From positions 1-17,606 of the forward strand of contig JAGWAW010000012.1 in NCBI GenBank assembly GCA_021296165.1: a DNA stretch of 17,606 nt, read 5' to 3'. Position numbers and translations under genes: made by a program. Origin of the DNA: Nitrosopumilaceae archaeon. Its GTDB lineage: Archaea > Thermoproteota > Nitrososphaeria > Nitrososphaerales > Nitrosopumilaceae. The notes below the pieces were generated by a model, which was not told the DNA's origin, made no database searches, and saw only the letters and a list, made by a program, of their open reading frames with translations. This document shows, in pieces, positions 15,918 through 17,606 of this stretch. Numbering within the stretch: position 1 is the stretch's first letter; each line of letters opens with the position of its first letter.

Positions 15918-17112
15918 TCCGTCTCCTGACCAGCCGCTCCACCCGCAGGGGGCCCATGCCGGATCCCGCTGACGCCTCGGCTATGTCGTCGTACTCTATC
16001 TTAAAGTCCGTCTCTCCCATGTGCGTGCGTACCTTGTAGCGGAACACATACTCGGCGCCGTTTATGTCCGCCGTGATGCGGCGCACCTCCCGGGGCAATA
16101 CCACCCTGTCGGTGGGGGTAACGCGAACGCCCAAGGTACCGGTCTGGCGCATTATGGCGCGTATCATCGAGTCGGCCGCGTCGGGCGGGCACAGCACCGC
16201 GAGGAGGTGGGATGCCCTTCCCTTCTTGCCTATGCCTGGGTATGCCGCGACGTCCAGCGCCCCGGCCTTCATGATCTCGGATATGGCCCCGCCGATGGTC
16301 TCTCCGGTGGCGTCGTCTATGTTGGTCTCCAATACGTATATGGTCTCCGTACCGGCACCGGTGGGACCCTGCGCCAGTACCAGCACATTGGCCGCCCCGG
16401 CATGATCCCGGGATCCGGCGCCGTATCCGGTACGTTCCGCCACCATCTGGGGATAGAACGGCCGCGATGCGGCCCGCAGACCCGCCAGCATGCATGCGCC
16501 GGTGGGGGTGGCCGTCTCGGCGTCTATGCCGCCGCCGACCATGGCAAGCCCGGCGTCCTTCAGTATCTCCAAGACGGCGGGGGCGGGGTTGGGCGAGGTG
16601 CCGTGCGAGAAGGTCACCGAGCCGCCGCCGACGTTGACGGGCATTGTAACTATCTGGTCGTCCAAGGCCCCGATCTGATCCAGGGCGGTGGCGGTACCGA
16701 CTATGTCTACCAGCGTGTCGGCGGAGGCGGCCTCGTGCAGCCGTATAGAGTCGCGGGGGGCGCCGTGTATGCGCGACTCGGCCGATACCAGCGATTCTAT
16801 GCTGCGCCGGGCAAACGCTGCGGCCTTTTCTGAGAGTCCCAAGTGTGACGCCGAGTCGCATATGGCGCGTACCATATCGGCCGCCGGCCTGGATGGAGGA
16901 TCCCGCGTCTCCAGCTCCAGTCGGGTACACCTTACGCCGCTCCGGTACCCGGTACGAAAGCTCATGCTGTCCACGGCCGAGCCGTCCAGATACCTGATGC
17001 ACTCTGTGACGCCGTCGGATATGGCGCCGCCGTCGGCGCCCATGTCCACCAGGGCGGCCAGCATCATGTCGCCGGATATGCCGGCGCCCCGTGGATCCAC
17101 CACCAGTACCAT
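15901..17112 (-). CDS. larC: LarC, nickel insertion for nickel-pincer cofactor
   Basis: A 403-aa LarC, the CTP-dependent enzyme that inserts nickel into pyridinium-3,5-bisthiocarboxylic acid mononucleotide to finish the NPN cofactor. Family marks in order: DPRGAGISGDMMLAAL at 6-21; LHEAASADTLVDIVG at 125-139; VNVGGGSVTFSHGTSPNPAP at 159-178; ATPTGACML at 201-209; ETNIDDATGE at 262-271; GIGKKGRASHLL at 293-304. The N- and C-terminal halves are in one frame. In Lactiplantibacillus plantarum they are joined by a programmed frameshift, which is not needed here. The frame is open to ATG 17184, but ATG 17112 fits the family's start (MVLVVDP) and has a TATA box 21 bases upstream. It is the first gene of the larC-larE-desulfurase operon. 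LarB is not nearby. Confidence 0.93.
   Translation of the reverse strand: MVLVVDPRGAGISGDMMLAALVDMGADGGAISDGVTECIRYLDGSAVDSMSFRTGYRSGVRCTRLELETRDPPSRPAADMVRAICDSASHLGLSEKAAAFARRSIESLVSAESRIHGAPRDSIRLHEAASADTLVDIVGTATALDQIGALDDQIVTMPVNVGGGSVTFSHGTSPNPAPAVLEILKDAGLAMVGGGIDAETATPTGACMLAGLRAASRPFYPQMVAERTGYGAGSRDHAGAANVLVLAQGPTGAGTETIYVLETNIDDATGETIGGAISEIMKAGALDVAAYPGIGKKGRASHLLAVLCPPDAADSMIRAIMRQTGTLGVRVTPTDRVVLPREVRRITADINGAEYVFRYKVRTHMGETDFKIEYDDIAEASAGSGMGPLRVERLVRRRIEDHK
15923..15927 (-). promoter_or_regulatory. Ribosome binding site of larE
   Basis: AGGAG on the minus strand, inside the end of larC, five bases before TTG 15917. It decides the unusual TTG start. Confidence 0.6.
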
Positions 17113-17133
17113 GGTTCTGGCGCGGCTGGCAAA

Positions 17134-17143
17134 TTCATATAAG
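17134..17143 (-). promoter_or_regulatory. TATA box of the larC operon
   Basis: CTTATATGAA on the minus strand ends 21 bases before ATG 17112, fitting a leaderless transcript. A second TATA-like sequence (GATATAATG on the minus strand, about 17202-17210) lies in front of the alternative ATG at 17184. Confidence 0.5.
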
Positions 17144-17184
17144 TTCTGCAATGGAACCTGCGGGAATTGTATCGCCGAATCCAT

Positions 17185-17425
17185 AAGACTTCATAACCAT
17201 TCTGCGGCATTATATCAGTTAAATAACCGTACCCCCAGTGCACCACATGGATATACGGCCGCCGCACGACAGGCCGAGATCCGAATGTCGGGTCGCTTGA
17301 AGGCGACCGCGGGGGAGGAATGACATGCTATGGCACTGCCCGCGTACATTGCAGTCGTCTTGGATCTAGCATGGGGTAGTGAATTATTATGAGCGTGAGT
17401 GCAGTCCCTGTTCTGCGTCGTCCTT
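17185..17425. other. Intergenic stretch upstream of larC
   Basis: No gene is supported. It holds TATA-like sequences on the minus strand (TTATTTAA and GATATAATG, about 17202-17220) and one on the plus strand (GAATTATTATG, about 17382-17392). The latter could drive a transcript into the structured region that follows. The plus-strand frame at 16688-17323 is a shadow of larC. Confidence 0.4.
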
Positions 17426-17517
17426 GTGGCGGTTCAGGTTTAACCGCACTCCGCATCTGATCCGAAGCCGGCGCGCGGGCTGGCCAAGCGCGAATCCGGC
17501 TTGACCTGAATCGCTAC
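17426..17517. ncRNA. Candidate structured RNA, nested inverted repeats
   Basis: The outer arms 17426-17439 and 17504-17517 pair over 14 bases on the plus strand, with two G-U wobbles. Inside, AAGCCGG (17465-17471) pairs perfectly with CCGGCTT (17496-17502). Stacked on it, CGCGC (17472-17476) pairs with GCGCG (17488-17492), leaving an 11-base loop. GCGGTT (17429-17434) can instead pair with AACCGC (17442-17447), which excludes the outer stem. No tRNA, 5S, SRP or RNase P signature was recognised, and strand and transcription are unknown. A DNA-level cruciform or binding site is the alternative. Confidence 0.35.
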
Positions 17518-17572
17518 CTCATCGTCACGTACACACTCAACCCCCCCTCCACAACCAGCCTAAGATGACTGG

Positions 17573-17590
17573 GTGCTTGACAACAGGCAC
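17573..17590. repeat. Hairpin with four-base loop
   Basis: GTGCTTG (17573-17579), loop ACAA, CAGGCAC (17584-17590): seven pairs, one of them a T-G wobble on the plus strand. It lies near the window edge just before CATATATGG. It may belong to the same structured locus as 17426-17517. Confidence 0.35.
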
Positions 17591-17606
17591 GATCATATAT
17601 GGGCGC

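Noticed and set aside
17020..17184. LarC start at ATG 17184, giving 24 extra residues
   Set aside because: The extra segment does not look like the family's N terminus, and the ATG at 17112 has its own well-spaced TATA box. A TATA-like sequence before 17184 keeps some doubt.
17429..17447. GGTTCAGGTTTAACC considered as a tRNA T-arm
   Set aside because: The invariant A of the T-loop is missing, and no acceptor, D-arm or anticodon arm can be built around it.

Overview
The window looks like a piece of a Thaumarchaeota (Nitrososphaerota) chromosome, most like a GC-rich group I.1a relative such as Cenarchaeum. Four things point there: an archaeal rpoH-rpoB-rpoA operon in which the largest subunit is one unsplit chain (most other archaea split it into A' and A''); an undivided RpoB; four secreted proteins with the thaumarchaeal PEFG-CTERM sorting tail; and archaeal TATA boxes about 20-25 bases in front of start codons. 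The genus is inference.

Layout. 1-473 has no gene I can support, only small inverted repeats and an oligo-T terminator. 474-1283 (minus) is PEFG protein A, divergent from the RNA polymerase operon rpoH (1638-1886), rpoB (1883-5239) and rpoA (5243-9046), which is tightly packed on the plus strand. A TATA box touching the rpoA stop codon starts PEFG protein B (9082-9921). A complete IS66-type insertion sequence follows at 9944-12203. I could define it to the base: 19-bp terminal inverted repeats starting GTAA and a perfect 8-bp target duplication. Its transposase is broken by three TAG codons and a frame change. PEFG proteins C (12266-13114) and D (13233-14027) come next on the plus strand. Facing them on the minus strand is an operon larC (17112-15901), larE (15917-15135) and a cysteine desulfurase (15138-14005). 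The last 490 bases hold no gene but contain nested inverted repeats that may be a structured RNA.

How the genes work together. The rpo operon makes the two catalytic subunits and subunit H of RNA polymerase. The four PEFG proteins are paralogous cell-envelope proteins: signal peptide, one or two beta-sandwich-like domains, then a PEFG tail that an archaeosortase elsewhere in the genome would process. The larC-larE-desulfurase operon fits the sulfur and nickel steps of nickel-pincer nucleotide (NPN) cofactor synthesis. The desulfurase could supply sulfur to a LarE that has exactly the three cysteines expected of the iron-sulfur-cluster type. LarB and the NPN-using enzyme (LarA or a relative) are not in the window.
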